A DNA stretch of 13,760 nt. It comes from Psychrilyobacter sp. (GTDB lineage: Bacteria; Fusobacteriota; Fusobacteriia; Fusobacteriales; Fusobacteriaceae). The stretch lies in assembly GCA_023145315.1 (NCBI GenBank), contig JAGLEA010000121.1, positions 1-13,760 of the forward strand, given 5' to 3'. Shown piece after piece: positions 7,839-13,684 of this stretch (the first letter of the stretch is position 1; every line of letters begins with the position of its first letter). A program made the position numbers and the translations under genes. The notes below the pieces were generated by a model. The model had not been told where the DNA came from and did not search any database. It saw nothing but the letters and a program-made list of their open reading frames with translations.

Positions 7839-8380
7839 TATTTATAGTACCAATCTATATGAGAACCCCATACAGGTCTGCTTAAGTCTTCTTTTTTGTC
7901 TCTCCCTTCAATATCTTGTAAATTTGCTCGAAATTCACCATTTAGAGGTGAATATATCCAACCACCATTCGAAGAGTAATATTCCTGCGAAATCCCTAAG
8001 CTATCTAGGTTTTTAGCTAGTTTAATATGATTATTACTATTTATTTCAATAGGTATTCCAGCTATTGTTTTCAAATATTTAGGAGTACTTGGAAATTCAA
8101 AATTTTTAAAAAAATTAACTCTAATATGGCTATTTTTAGATAATATCTTAAAAAACTTTTCTTCCTCATCTTGTCCACGAATTTCTTCAATAGTTGGAAA
8201 GTTATTATTATATTCATAAAACTCATCTATAGATTTTCTTACTGTTAAAAGATTTTTATTCATACTAGCTAATGAACTTAGGTCATAGCTATTTTTAATT
8301 TTTATAATTGTAAAAATCGATAGAAATATAATAAATATAAATAAAATAATCATATCAACTTTAATCCCTATTTTATCCAT
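7838..8380 (-). CDS. Small membrane-anchored, pseudopilin-like protein
   Basis: The 180-aa protein has one N-terminal hydrophobic helix (about 10-27) continuing into a polar helix (about 28-57), then a small globular domain ending in GGWIYSPLNGEFRANL (139-154) and WGSHIDWYYK. The helix followed by EFYEYNNNFPTI (53-64) recalls the pilin/GspG pattern in which a long N-terminal helix leads to 'Y..NG.YP'. The GGWIY...GEF..N ending is also seen in pilin-like proteins. It lacks a clear prepilin peptidase site: no G-F-T-L-I-E is present, only KIGIKVD before the helix, so it may simply be anchored. The start is ATG with AGGAG 6 nt upstream; ATGGATAA overlaps the aroQ stop by 8 nt, which rules out the longer frame. 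It is probably co-transcribed with aroQ. Its function is unknown. Confidence 0.72.
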   Translation of the reverse strand: MDKIGIKVDMIILFIFIIFLSIFTIIKIKNSYDLSSLASMNKNLLTVRKSIDEFYEYNNNFPTIEEIRGQDEEEKFFKILSKNSHIRVNFFKNFEFPSTPKYLKTIAGIPIEINSNNHIKLAKNLDSLGISQEYYSSNGGWIYSPLNGEFRANLQDIEGRDKKEDLSRPVWGSHIDWYYK

Positions 8381-8813
8381 CTTCACTCCTAATATTACTA
8401 AAATAATCAAGAGCCATTATATATCCATATGCCCCAAATCCTGATATTTGACCTACACAACCTGCAGCCGTTACCGATCTATGTCTGAACTCCTCTCGTG
8501 AGTGGATATTGCTTAGATGAACTTCTACCGTTGGAATAGACACTGACTTTATAGCATCTAAAATAGCAATACTATAGTGAGTATATGCAGCCGGATTAAT
8601 AATAATTCCATCAAATTTTCCATATGCTTTTTGAATAATATTTATAATTTCTCCCTCAATGTTATTTTGAAAACACTCTATTTCAAAATTTAATTCTGAG
8701 GCTTTCTTTTTTAATGTTTCTACTAATTTATCATATGATAATTCACCATAAATTTTTTTCTCTCTTATACCTAACATATTTATATTTGGACCATTGATAA
8801 CTAAAATTTTCAT
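8373..8813 (-). CDS. aroQ: Type II 3-dehydroquinate dehydratase
   Basis: Catalyses trans-dehydration of 3-dehydroquinate to 3-dehydroshikimate, step three of the shikimate pathway, as a cytosolic dodecamer in this family. At 146 aa it has normal length. All family residues are visible: R17 and Y22 on the flexible lid (GIREKKIYG), N73 and H79 in INPAAYTH, H99 in VEVHLSN and R110 in REEFRHR, a uniform two-residue shift from the Streptomyces enzyme numbering. The C-terminal SVTAAGCVGQISGFGAYGY is typical. The frame is open 18 codons further, but the ATG at 8813 has AGGAGG 7 nt upstream and gives the family start MKILVINGPN. A promoter lies just upstream, so it need not depend on nrdJ. No other shikimate gene is adjacent. 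Confidence 0.97.
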   Translation of the reverse strand: MKILVINGPNINMLGIREKKIYGELSYDKLVETLKKKASELNFEIECFQNNIEGEIINIIQKAYGKFDGIIINPAAYTHYSIAILDAIKSVSIPTVEVHLSNIHSREEFRHRSVTAAGCVGQISGFGAYGYIMALDYFSNIRSEDG

Positions 8814-8838
8814 AAAAAAACCTCCTATTCTTCTATAT

Positions 8839-8867
8839 ATAATACTATAAAAGTAGGAGATTTTCAA
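8839..8867 (-). promoter_or_regulatory. Promoter of aroQ and the pseudopilin-like gene
   Basis: On the minus strand TTGAAA (8862-8867) and TATTAT (8839-8844) are separated by exactly 17 bp, a near-consensus vegetative promoter. RNA would start near 8832, about 18 nt before the aroQ start, leaving room for the AGGAGG site. It sits in the 76-bp gap after nrdJ. Confidence 0.72.
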
Positions 8868-8889
8868 TATTCTATTTTTTTGTTAGTTA

Positions 8890-11175
8890 CTAGTCACATT
8901 TAGAATAACCACAGCTTCTACAAGCGAAACATCCACCTGATACTTCTAGAGGATCTCCACATTCTGGACATTCTACAATATCATGTTTTTGTTTTTCAGC
9001 AACTTTCTCTTTTTCTGCCTCTTTTATTAAAACTTTTTTTGCTTTTTGCTTAATCAATACTTTTGCTTTTTCATGGTCACTTAGTCCCATATCAATTTCA
9101 AATTCTTTTAGGATATTTAAAATAGCTGATGAGCAAGTATTTCCTTTAGATAAATTTCCACCTTTAGCATTTCCACTTGCAAATGATGGACATCCACTGA
9201 TTCCTTCAATTGATTTTTCTAGCATAAATAAATTTCCACCTAATCTTAGCATTCCAGACATAAATATGGCTACTGCTTGAATATTTTTCTCACAGCCTCC
9301 TGATCCACTTCTAATTACATAGAGGTCTTGGATTTGATGTAATGAAGGAGAAAATCCGATCATTACTTTAAGTTTTCCACATCCTATTTTCAACTTTTTA
9401 GGATAATAAATTGTATCTTCAGCAATGCTTTTTAACTCTCCTCTTGGTGTTTCTAAAACTATCTCATCATCTTCTACTTTCTTATCTATAGTCAGTATTC
9501 CTTCTCTTGCACAACCAGAACGATACACAGTTACACCTTTTAATCCTAATTCCCATGCTTTTAGATATATATTTTCTACCTCTTCAATAGTCGTTTCATG
9601 GACTAAGTTCACAGTAGATGAAATACTAGCATCTATTCTGTTTTGCCACGTTGCTTGCATCTTTAACCTTTCAATAGGATCTAAATTTTGTGCTGTAATA
9701 AATTCTTCAGGAAGTTCTTCTAATCCTTCTATTCCATTTTTATCCATATATTCACGTGCTATAGGAGCAAAAACTTCATAATATTTATCTTCTCCATGTA
9801 GACTTTCAGTTTTTCTAGTATATGAGAAAGCGAAGTTAGGCTCTATTCCTGTACTCATCTGTAACATAGTTCCTATAGAACCTGTAGGAGCTATAGTTAG
9901 AAGTTGTGAATTTCTCAATCCATTTTCTTTGATTAGCTCTATAGTTTCATTACTAGCATTTGCTATTAAAAATTCTGATTTTAAAATAGTCTCTAAATCA
10001 AATTTTGGATATGCTCCTAATTCTTTAGCTAATCTAGAACTTTCTTGTAGTGCTTCATTAATGATAACTTTTGCTATTTTATCAGAGAACTCTAATGATT
10101 TTTCTGATCCATATCTGATTCCTAATTTAATTAGAAGATCTCCCACTCCTAATATTCCTAATCCAATTTGTCTCCAATCTTTTACAGAGTCTCTTTGCTC
10201 TTGTAATGGATGTAGTGGTAATCCCTCATCTAATACTTCATTTAATGCTTTAACTCCTGCTCTAACAGCTTTTTTAAGCTTTTCAAAGTCAAATATTCCA
10301 TCTACAATAAAACTTGGTAATATCAGCGATCCTAATAGACAACTTCCACCTGCTGGTAATGGCTCCTCTGCACACGGATTTGTTCCTGCAAATTCAAATT
10401 CCTCATCTTCACTCAGTAAGTTCCATTCAGAAATTCTATTCCAAAATAGCATTCCAGGCTCAGCATAATTCCAATTTTGGTATGACAGGTCTTTAAATAA
10501 TTGCTTTGCATTCACTTTATTTTCTATGACTTCCCCTGTTTCTTCTGTCATATATGAAAGAGCGTATTCTTTATTTTCTAATACTGCATTCATAAATTCA
10601 TCATTCATTCTTACAGATATGTTTGCTTTTTGAACTCTAGAAAGATCTTCCTTTATCTTTATAAACTCCTTTATATCAGGATGATCAACAGAAAGTGATA
10701 ACATCAATGCTCCACGTCTTCCGTTTTGTCCAATAATTTCAGTTGTTAAATTATAAAGATCCATAAAAGAAACTGCTCCACTAGTTTCTAAAGCAGAGTT
10801 ATTTACTTTACTTCCATTTGGTCTTAAATTACTGATATCTATTCCACATCCACCACCATATGAAAAAGTTCTCGCTAAATTTTTAGCAGTGTCAAATATT
10901 GATTCTAAATTGTCTTCTGGAGGAGTTAAAACATAACAATTTGAATATGTTATTTTCCTACCAAATTTATGTAATCCTCTATTTGCAAGTATTCTACCAG
11001 CAAAAATAAACTCTTTATTTTCAATACTCTCTCTTAGATCAGTATTCCCATTAGAAATTCTATCTAACCACATTGAAAAATCTTCATCATTATATCTATA
11101 TTTTTTTCTCCATATATCTTGACCTAAAGTATTCCCTTCTCCTAACCATGTAATTTCATTCAAAATCTCATTCAC
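8890..11175 (-). CDS. nrdJ: Adenosylcobalamin-dependent (class II) ribonucleotide reductase
   Basis: Reduces ribonucleotides to deoxyribonucleotides using a thiyl radical generated from coenzyme B12, with or without oxygen. The 761-aa protein has the class II motifs FSYGGGCGIDISNLRPNG (104-121), NPCAE (266-270; N266, thiyl C268, E270) and PTGSIGTMLQMSTGIEPNF (430-448). The likely reducible pair is C80 and C279; C279 lies 11 residues after C268, as in the Thermotoga enzyme. The C-terminal part holds conserved cysteines (599, 628, 662, 681). The tail is a zinc-ribbon-like segment with C736, C739, C749, C752, C755 and C760, whose CGYSKC is probably the thiol relay to the active site. The longest frame starts at GTG (11175) without a clear ribosome binding site; a TTG at codon 5 is preceded by GGGGTGA and is an alternative. 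An NrdR-like operator lies upstream. The gene implies B12 synthesis or uptake by the host. Confidence 0.96.
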   Translation of the reverse strand: MNEILNEITWLGEGNTLGQDIWRKKYRYNDEDFSMWLDRISNGNTDLRESIENKEFIFAGRILANRGLHKFGRKITYSNCYVLTPPEDNLESIFDTAKNLARTFSYGGGCGIDISNLRPNGSKVNNSALETSGAVSFMDLYNLTTEIIGQNGRRGALMLSLSVDHPDIKEFIKIKEDLSRVQKANISVRMNDEFMNAVLENKEYALSYMTEETGEVIENKVNAKQLFKDLSYQNWNYAEPGMLFWNRISEWNLLSEDEEFEFAGTNPCAEEPLPAGGSCLLGSLILPSFIVDGIFDFEKLKKAVRAGVKALNEVLDEGLPLHPLQEQRDSVKDWRQIGLGILGVGDLLIKLGIRYGSEKSLEFSDKIAKVIINEALQESSRLAKELGAYPKFDLETILKSEFLIANASNETIELIKENGLRNSQLLTIAPTGSIGTMLQMSTGIEPNFAFSYTRKTESLHGEDKYYEVFAPIAREYMDKNGIEGLEELPEEFITAQNLDPIERLKMQATWQNRIDASISSTVNLVHETTIEEVENIYLKAWELGLKGVTVYRSGCAREGILTIDKKVEDDEIVLETPRGELKSIAEDTIYYPKKLKIGCGKLKVMIGFSPSLHQIQDLYVIRSGSGGCEKNIQAVAIFMSGMLRLGGNLFMLEKSIEGISGCPSFASGNAKGGNLSKGNTCSSAILNILKEFEIDMGLSDHEKAKVLIKQKAKKVLIKEAEKEKVAEKQKHDIVECPECGDPLEVSGGCFACRSCGYSKCD

Positions 11176-11192
11176 CCCATTATGTAGTTTAA

Positions 11193-11222
11193 AGTGTTAT
11201 TTATAACACTAAATATTGTGTT
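11193..11222 (-). promoter_or_regulatory. NrdR-box-like operator for nrdJ
   Basis: On the minus strand ACACAATATTTAGTGT (within 11205-11222) matches the NrdR box consensus acaCwAtATaTwGtgt at 15 of 16 positions. It is flanked by A and T that extend the dyad to AACAC/GTGTT. An overlapping perfect inverted repeat, AGTGTTAT-tt-ATAACACT on the plus strand (11193-11210), shares one half-site and could be a second box. The site begins a few bases after the predicted nrdJ start point, a good position for repression. NrdR is the ATP/dATP-sensing repressor of ribonucleotide reductase genes; no nrdR gene is in the window. Confidence 0.75.
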
Positions 11223-11234
11223 TTCTTCTATATA

Positions 11235-11263
11235 AATATACCATTTTTTTTATTCTAAATCAA
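11235..11263 (-). promoter_or_regulatory. nrdJ promoter
   Basis: On the minus strand TTGATT (11258-11263), a 17-bp A-rich spacer and TATATT (11235-11240) with an upstream TGG form an extended -10 promoter. Transcription would start near 11228 and produce a leader of about 50 nt that begins just before the NrdR-like box. Confidence 0.7.
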
Positions 11264-11324
11264 TGATTTTATTTTAAATAAGTATAAAATAAGTTAATGT
11301 TAGTAAAAAATATGTAGATAAAAG

Positions 11325-11353
11325 TTGAAATCATTGAAAAAATATGGTATAAA
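11325..11353 (+). promoter_or_regulatory. hup promoter
   Basis: TTGAAA (11325-11330), a 17-bp spacer and TATAAA (11348-11353) preceded by TGG give a strong extended -10 promoter. The start would be near 11360, about 50 nt before the hup start codon. The bases upstream (11264-11324) are A/T-rich and could act as an UP element. Confidence 0.78.
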
Positions 11354-11371
11354 TTTATAGAGACATTGAAA

Positions 11372-11390
11372 AGCCTTATTTTAAAGGGCT
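11372..11390 (+). promoter_or_regulatory. Small hairpin in the hup leader
   Basis: AGCCTT (11372-11377) can pair with AGGGCT (11385-11390), including one G-U pair, around a 7-nt loop. It lies between the predicted start point and the GGAGG at 11399-11403. It may stabilise the abundant hup mRNA or tune translation; the stem is short, so this is tentative. Confidence 0.3.
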
Positions 11391-11410
11391 AATAAAACGG
11401 AGGTATTAAA

Positions 11411-11686
11411 ATGACTAAAAAGGAATTTGTAGCATTATTTGCAGAAAGAGGTAATTTTGAATCTAAAGCAGAAGCAGAAAGAAAATTAGATGTATTTATG
11501 GGAACTATCGAAGAAGTATTATTAAGCGGTGAAGAAGTTAACTTTATCGGATGGGGAAAATTCGAAGTTGTAGCTAGAGCAGAAAGAAAAGGAAGAAATC
11601 CTAAAACTGGTGAAGAAATCACAATTGCTGCTAAAAAAGCTGTTAAGTTTAAAGCAGGAAAAAAATTACAAGACAAGATGAACTAA
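11411..11686 (+). CDS. hup: HU-family nucleoid protein
   Basis: A dimeric histone-like protein that bends and wraps DNA in the nucleoid. Its 91 aa match the usual 90. The helical N-terminus (1-40) is followed by the beta arm with the family signature FIGWGKFEVVARAERKGRNP (45-64). P64 at the arm tip corresponds to the DNA-intercalating proline, and the sequence ends with KTGEEI...KFKAGKKLQDKMN. A tryptophan (W48) replaces the more common phenylalanine in GFG. It has GGAGG 7 nt before the ATG, its own strong promoter and its own terminator, so it is monocistronic and probably highly expressed. IHF-type subunits are the alternative, but the length and residues fit a homodimeric HU better. Confidence 0.96.
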   Translation: MTKKEFVALFAERGNFESKAEAERKLDVFMGTIEEVLLSGEEVNFIGWGKFEVVARAERKGRNPKTGEEITIAAKKAVKFKAGKKLQDKMN

Positions 11687-11691
11687 AAATT

Positions 11692-11718
11692 AAAAGGAGA
11701 TTTTATCTCCTTTTTTTT
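11692..11718 (+). terminator. Rho-independent terminator of hup
   Basis: AAAAGGAGA (11692-11700) pairs with TCTCCTTTT (11706-11714) and is followed by an unbroken run of eight T. It starts 5 bp after the hup stop codon. Confidence 0.92.
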
Positions 11719-11726
11719 CTTCCCTC

Positions 11727-11759
11727 TATAAAATTATTTAAACTAATTATAATTTTATA
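11727..11759. repeat. A/T-only inverted repeat downstream of the recombinase gene
   Basis: TATAAAATTAT (11727-11737) and ATAATTTTATA (11749-11759) are perfect 11-bp arms separated by 11 bp. It lies 6 bp after the recombinase stop on the minus strand and may be its weak terminator. In such A/T-rich sequence chance cannot be excluded. Confidence 0.5.
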
Positions 11760-11765
11760 CATCAT

Positions 11766-12497
11766 TTAATTACGTCCTAATTTAGAATATAAAACTTCTT
11801 GCTGTTTAGATGTAAAGTCAAAGTAAATCATTGTATTTTCTACGTTTCTATGCCCCAAAATATACTGTACTTCCTTTATATCTAATCCCAAATCTGCTAG
11901 ATGGACACCTGCCGTATGTTTTAAAGTATGAAAATGCTGTTTCTCTCGGGGTATATCTACTAATGAAAAATATTTTTTACAAATCCTAGTCAGATGTTGG
12001 CGACTTAATGGAGTTGATTTTCGACTTAAAAATATATATTTTGAATTGTTATCATCCCTTATAAATTCTCCTAATAACTTACTAGTAGATTTCGTCAACC
12101 TAACGGTATTATTTCTACTTCCCTTTAATCTTCTACAAAATATTTCCTTACTCTTTTCGTGAAAATCTTCTTTTCTTAAATTAGATACTTCACTGGCTCG
12201 TAATCCACACTCATAAGCAACTAAAAATATTAGTTTATCACGATTGAAAAATTTAAATAACTGTTTCTTCTTATCTTCTAAATATAGATCTTTAGCAATT
12301 TCAAAGGACCCCATTAACTTATCGTACTCTTCATTTGTTAAATATTTAATATCTCTATTTACAACTCTTTTTTTTGCTCCTTTTTTTATTTTTTTCTCTA
12401 ACTCTTTTATCTTATCTTCTAATAACATAGTGATTACAACATCATTTTTATTTTCTTTTAATTTTTGACGTAATTCTTTTATTTGATCAATGCTCAT
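11766..12497 (-). CDS. Minimal FimB-like tyrosine recombinase
   Basis: A site-specific recombinase of the lambda-integrase/Xer family. The 243 residues consist of a charged, probably coiled-coil N-terminus (about 1-45) and a catalytic domain (about 50-243); the usual SAM-like core-binding domain is absent. Catalytic residues seen are R100 (GLRASEVSNL), K125 (RRLKGSRNN), H190, H216 (GHRN) and the nucleophile Y225 (MIYF). The second arginine of the HxxR box is lysine here, HTLKH (190-194). FLSRKSTPLSRQ (156-167) followed by the HTLKHTAGVHLADLGLD block resembles FimB/FimE, the short recombinases that flip promoter segments. The start is ATG with GAGGG upstream. It has its own promoter, with a perfect inverted repeat against the -35 box. 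It could drive phase variation or resolution, or be a remnant integrase; no phage genes are nearby. The partner DNA site is not proven. Confidence 0.88.
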   Translation of the reverse strand: MSIDQIKELRQKLKENKNDVVITMLLEDKIKELEKKIKKGAKKRVVNRDIKYLTNEEYDKLMGSFEIAKDLYLEDKKKQLFKFFNRDKLIFLVAYECGLRASEVSNLRKEDFHEKSKEIFCRRLKGSRNNTVRLTKSTSKLLGEFIRDDNNSKYIFLSRKSTPLSRQHLTRICKKYFSLVDIPREKQHFHTLKHTAGVHLADLGLDIKEVQYILGHRNVENTMIYFDFTSKQQEVLYSKLGRN

Positions 12498-12534
12498 ATT
12501 TTCCCTCTTTTTATTTTTATTTTACTTATATTAT

Positions 12535-12563
12535 ATATTACACTATTAATTTATATAAATCAA
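12535..12563 (-). promoter_or_regulatory. Promoter of the recombinase gene
   Basis: On the minus strand TTGATT (12558-12563) and TAATAT (12535-12540) are separated by 17 bp. RNA would start near 12528, about 30 nt before the gene, and include its GAGGG site. The -35 box touches the inverted repeat at 12564-12597, so a protein bound there would contact RNA polymerase. Confidence 0.62.
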
Positions 12564-12597
12564 CGAAAGTTCCAAAATGTTTATTTTGGAACTTTCG
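12564..12597. repeat. Perfect 15-bp inverted repeat, candidate recombinase or regulator site
   Basis: CGAAAGTTCCAAAAT (12564-12578) and its exact reverse complement (12583-12597) flank 4 bp. Read as a recombinase core site, it could also be 11-bp arms (AAAGTTCCAAA) around an 8-bp crossover region. No T run follows on either strand, so it is not a standard terminator. It abuts the promoter of the tyrosine recombinase. A third, imperfect copy of the arm, CGAATGTTCC, lies at 12651-12660 in the same orientation as the left arm. Confidence 0.85.
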
Positions 12598-13002
12598 AAT
12601 ATAAACTCAATAAATTTAGGGGTTCTAGTCAAAAAAAAAAATCAATATATCGAATGTTCCATTATAAGAAGTCATTTAATTTTATAATTAGATAGATTCC
12701 GTTTTCATCTATAAATTTTAATATTTAATTTCACGTTTTTTTAGAGAAGAGGTCTCAAAAAAATAAGAAATCTCTTATTTTGATTTTAAGAGGTTTCCTA
12801 TAGCAATCTACCGTTATTTAATTTTAAACCTCTTATACGAAGAATTCTTCAAAAAAGTCTAATTTTACTCTAAAAGATCCTCTATCTTTTCCATGCTTGT
12901 GTTTTATTCTATAAAATAACATAATATTTCTATTTCTAAATTTCTACCTAATTAATTTGTCGTCCATATCCTATTTATTTTTTTCTATTATTTTTCATAA
13001 AT
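12598..13002. other. Gene-free, repeat-rich spacer between the recombinase and pyrE
   Basis: No frame here has a ribosome binding site or recognisable protein, and no tRNA is seen. Besides the arm copy at 12651-12660, it holds a hairpin with arms AAAATAAGA (12760-12768) and TCTTATTTT (12773-12781), repeats based on AAGAGGTYT (12747-12835), the 12-bp palindrome GAAGAATTCTTC (12839-12850) and a small stem AAAAGAT/ATCTTTT (12872-12890). It could carry a small RNA, a recombination target or the remains of a lost element. The sequence alone does not decide. Confidence 0.5.
12747..12835. repeat. Short repeats AAGAGGTYT, two direct and one inverted
   Basis: AAGAGGTCT (12747-12755) and AAGAGGTTT (12788-12796) are direct copies; AAACCTCTT (12826-12834) is the inverted copy. 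The starts are about 40 bp apart. The last two form an inverted repeat with 10-bp arms (TAAGAGGTTT/AAACCTCTTA) around 29 bp. Length and regular spacing suggest protein-binding sites or a folded RNA, but chance is possible. Confidence 0.5.
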
Positions 13003-13044
13003 AAAAAAGATAGAGAAATTTTATTAACTTTCTCTATCTTTTTT
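13003..13044. terminator. Strong hairpin terminator after pyrE
   Basis: AAAAAAGATAGAGAAA (13003-13018) and its exact complement (13029-13044) form a 16-bp stem with a 10-nt loop. On the minus strand it starts 17 bp after the pyrE stop and runs into T-rich sequence; on the plus strand it also ends in a long T run, so it can work both ways. Confidence 0.88.
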
Positions 13045-13060
13045 TTATTTTTTTAGAAGT

Positions 13061-13684
13061 TTATTTTTTCCATGTTTCTGGAGATTTATTCCATTTTTTT
13101 GCCTCTTTCGCATCTTCTACTGAAAGATAGCTTTCTTCTGCTGCAAGTTCTATTAGATCCGGGAATCCTGATAGTGTTGTCCATTTACAATCTACCTCTT
13201 TAAATCTATCATAAGCTTTTTTAAATTCATATGAGAATATAGCCAATACTTCCACTTCTTTTGCACCCTCTCTTCTACATGCTTCAATAGCTGAGATACA
13301 ACTTCCACCAGTAGAGATTAGGTCCTCTATAACTACTACTTTTTTCCCTTCTACACTTCCACCTTCTATTTGTTTTCCTGCACCATGAGCTTTTGGTTTG
13401 GATCTTATATACGCCATTGGTAGATTTAATTTTTCTGCTATAAACGCAGCCCATGGAATTCCCGCTGTAGAAGTTCCTGCTATAAGATCAAAATCTTTTC
13501 CTTTTAATTCTTCGATAAAAGCATCTACGATATCTTGTCTTTCTTTTGGAAATCCAATTACTTTTCTATTATCACAATATATAGGTGACTTTATTCCTGA
13601 TACAAATGTAAAGTGATTTTCAACATTTAATCTCACAGCTTCTACTTTTAATAGTGCTCTTGCTACTTTTTTTGCATTACTCAT
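13061..13684 (-). CDS. pyrE: Orotate phosphoribosyltransferase
   Basis: Joins orotate and PRPP to make orotidine 5'-monophosphate, the fifth step of pyrimidine synthesis. The 207-aa protein has normal length. FVSGIKSPIYCDNR (27-40) is the orotate-side motif. RSKPKAHGAGK (94-104) is the mobile catalytic loop with its Lys and His. VVIEDLISTGGS (117-128) is the PRPP-binding loop. A GTG four codons upstream would extend the frame, but it directly abuts the GGGAG. The ATG at 13684 overlaps the end of the upstream gene as ATGAGTAA (8 nt) and gives the normal start. It follows a probable pyrC and ends before a strong terminator, so it is the last gene of a pyrimidine operon. Confidence 0.96.
   Translation of the reverse strand: MSNAKKVARALLKVEAVRLNVENHFTFVSGIKSPIYCDNRKVIGFPKERQDIVDAFIEELKGKDFDLIAGTSTAGIPWAAFIAEKLNLPMAYIRSKPKAHGAGKQIEGGSVEGKKVVVIEDLISTGGSCISAIEACRREGAKEVEVLAIFSYEFKKAYDRFKEVDCKWTTLSGFPDLIELAAEESYLSVEDAKEAKKWNKSPETWKK

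Noticed and set aside
8820..8860. Terminator between nrdJ and aroQ from CTCCTA and TAGGAG
   Set aside because: The arms are only 6 bp around a 26-nt loop, and one arm is the aroQ ribosome binding site. Coincidence is more likely.
9425..10496. Long plus-strand frames inside nrdJ
   Set aside because: They are antisense to a fully conserved reductase, serine/proline-rich in the way reverse frames of such genes are, and lack ribosome binding sites.
11176..11410. Cobalamin riboswitch before nrdJ
   Set aside because: The leader after the predicted start is only about 50 nt and shows no B12-box-like sequence; it holds the NrdR-like dyads instead.
11389..11676. Minus-strand 95-codon frame opposite hup
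   Set aside because: It is the reverse frame of a strongly conserved HU gene and has no initiation signal of its own.
12483..12695. Plus-strand 70-codon frame opposite the recombinase start and promoter
   Set aside because: It has no ribosome binding site, crosses the inverted repeat and the recombinase promoter, and shows the composition of A/T-rich noncoding DNA.
12598..13002. CRISPR array or origin iterons
   Set aside because: Repeats are 9-10 bp, only three copies, in mixed orientation, with no conserved repeat-spacer layout and no dnaA or rep gene nearby.
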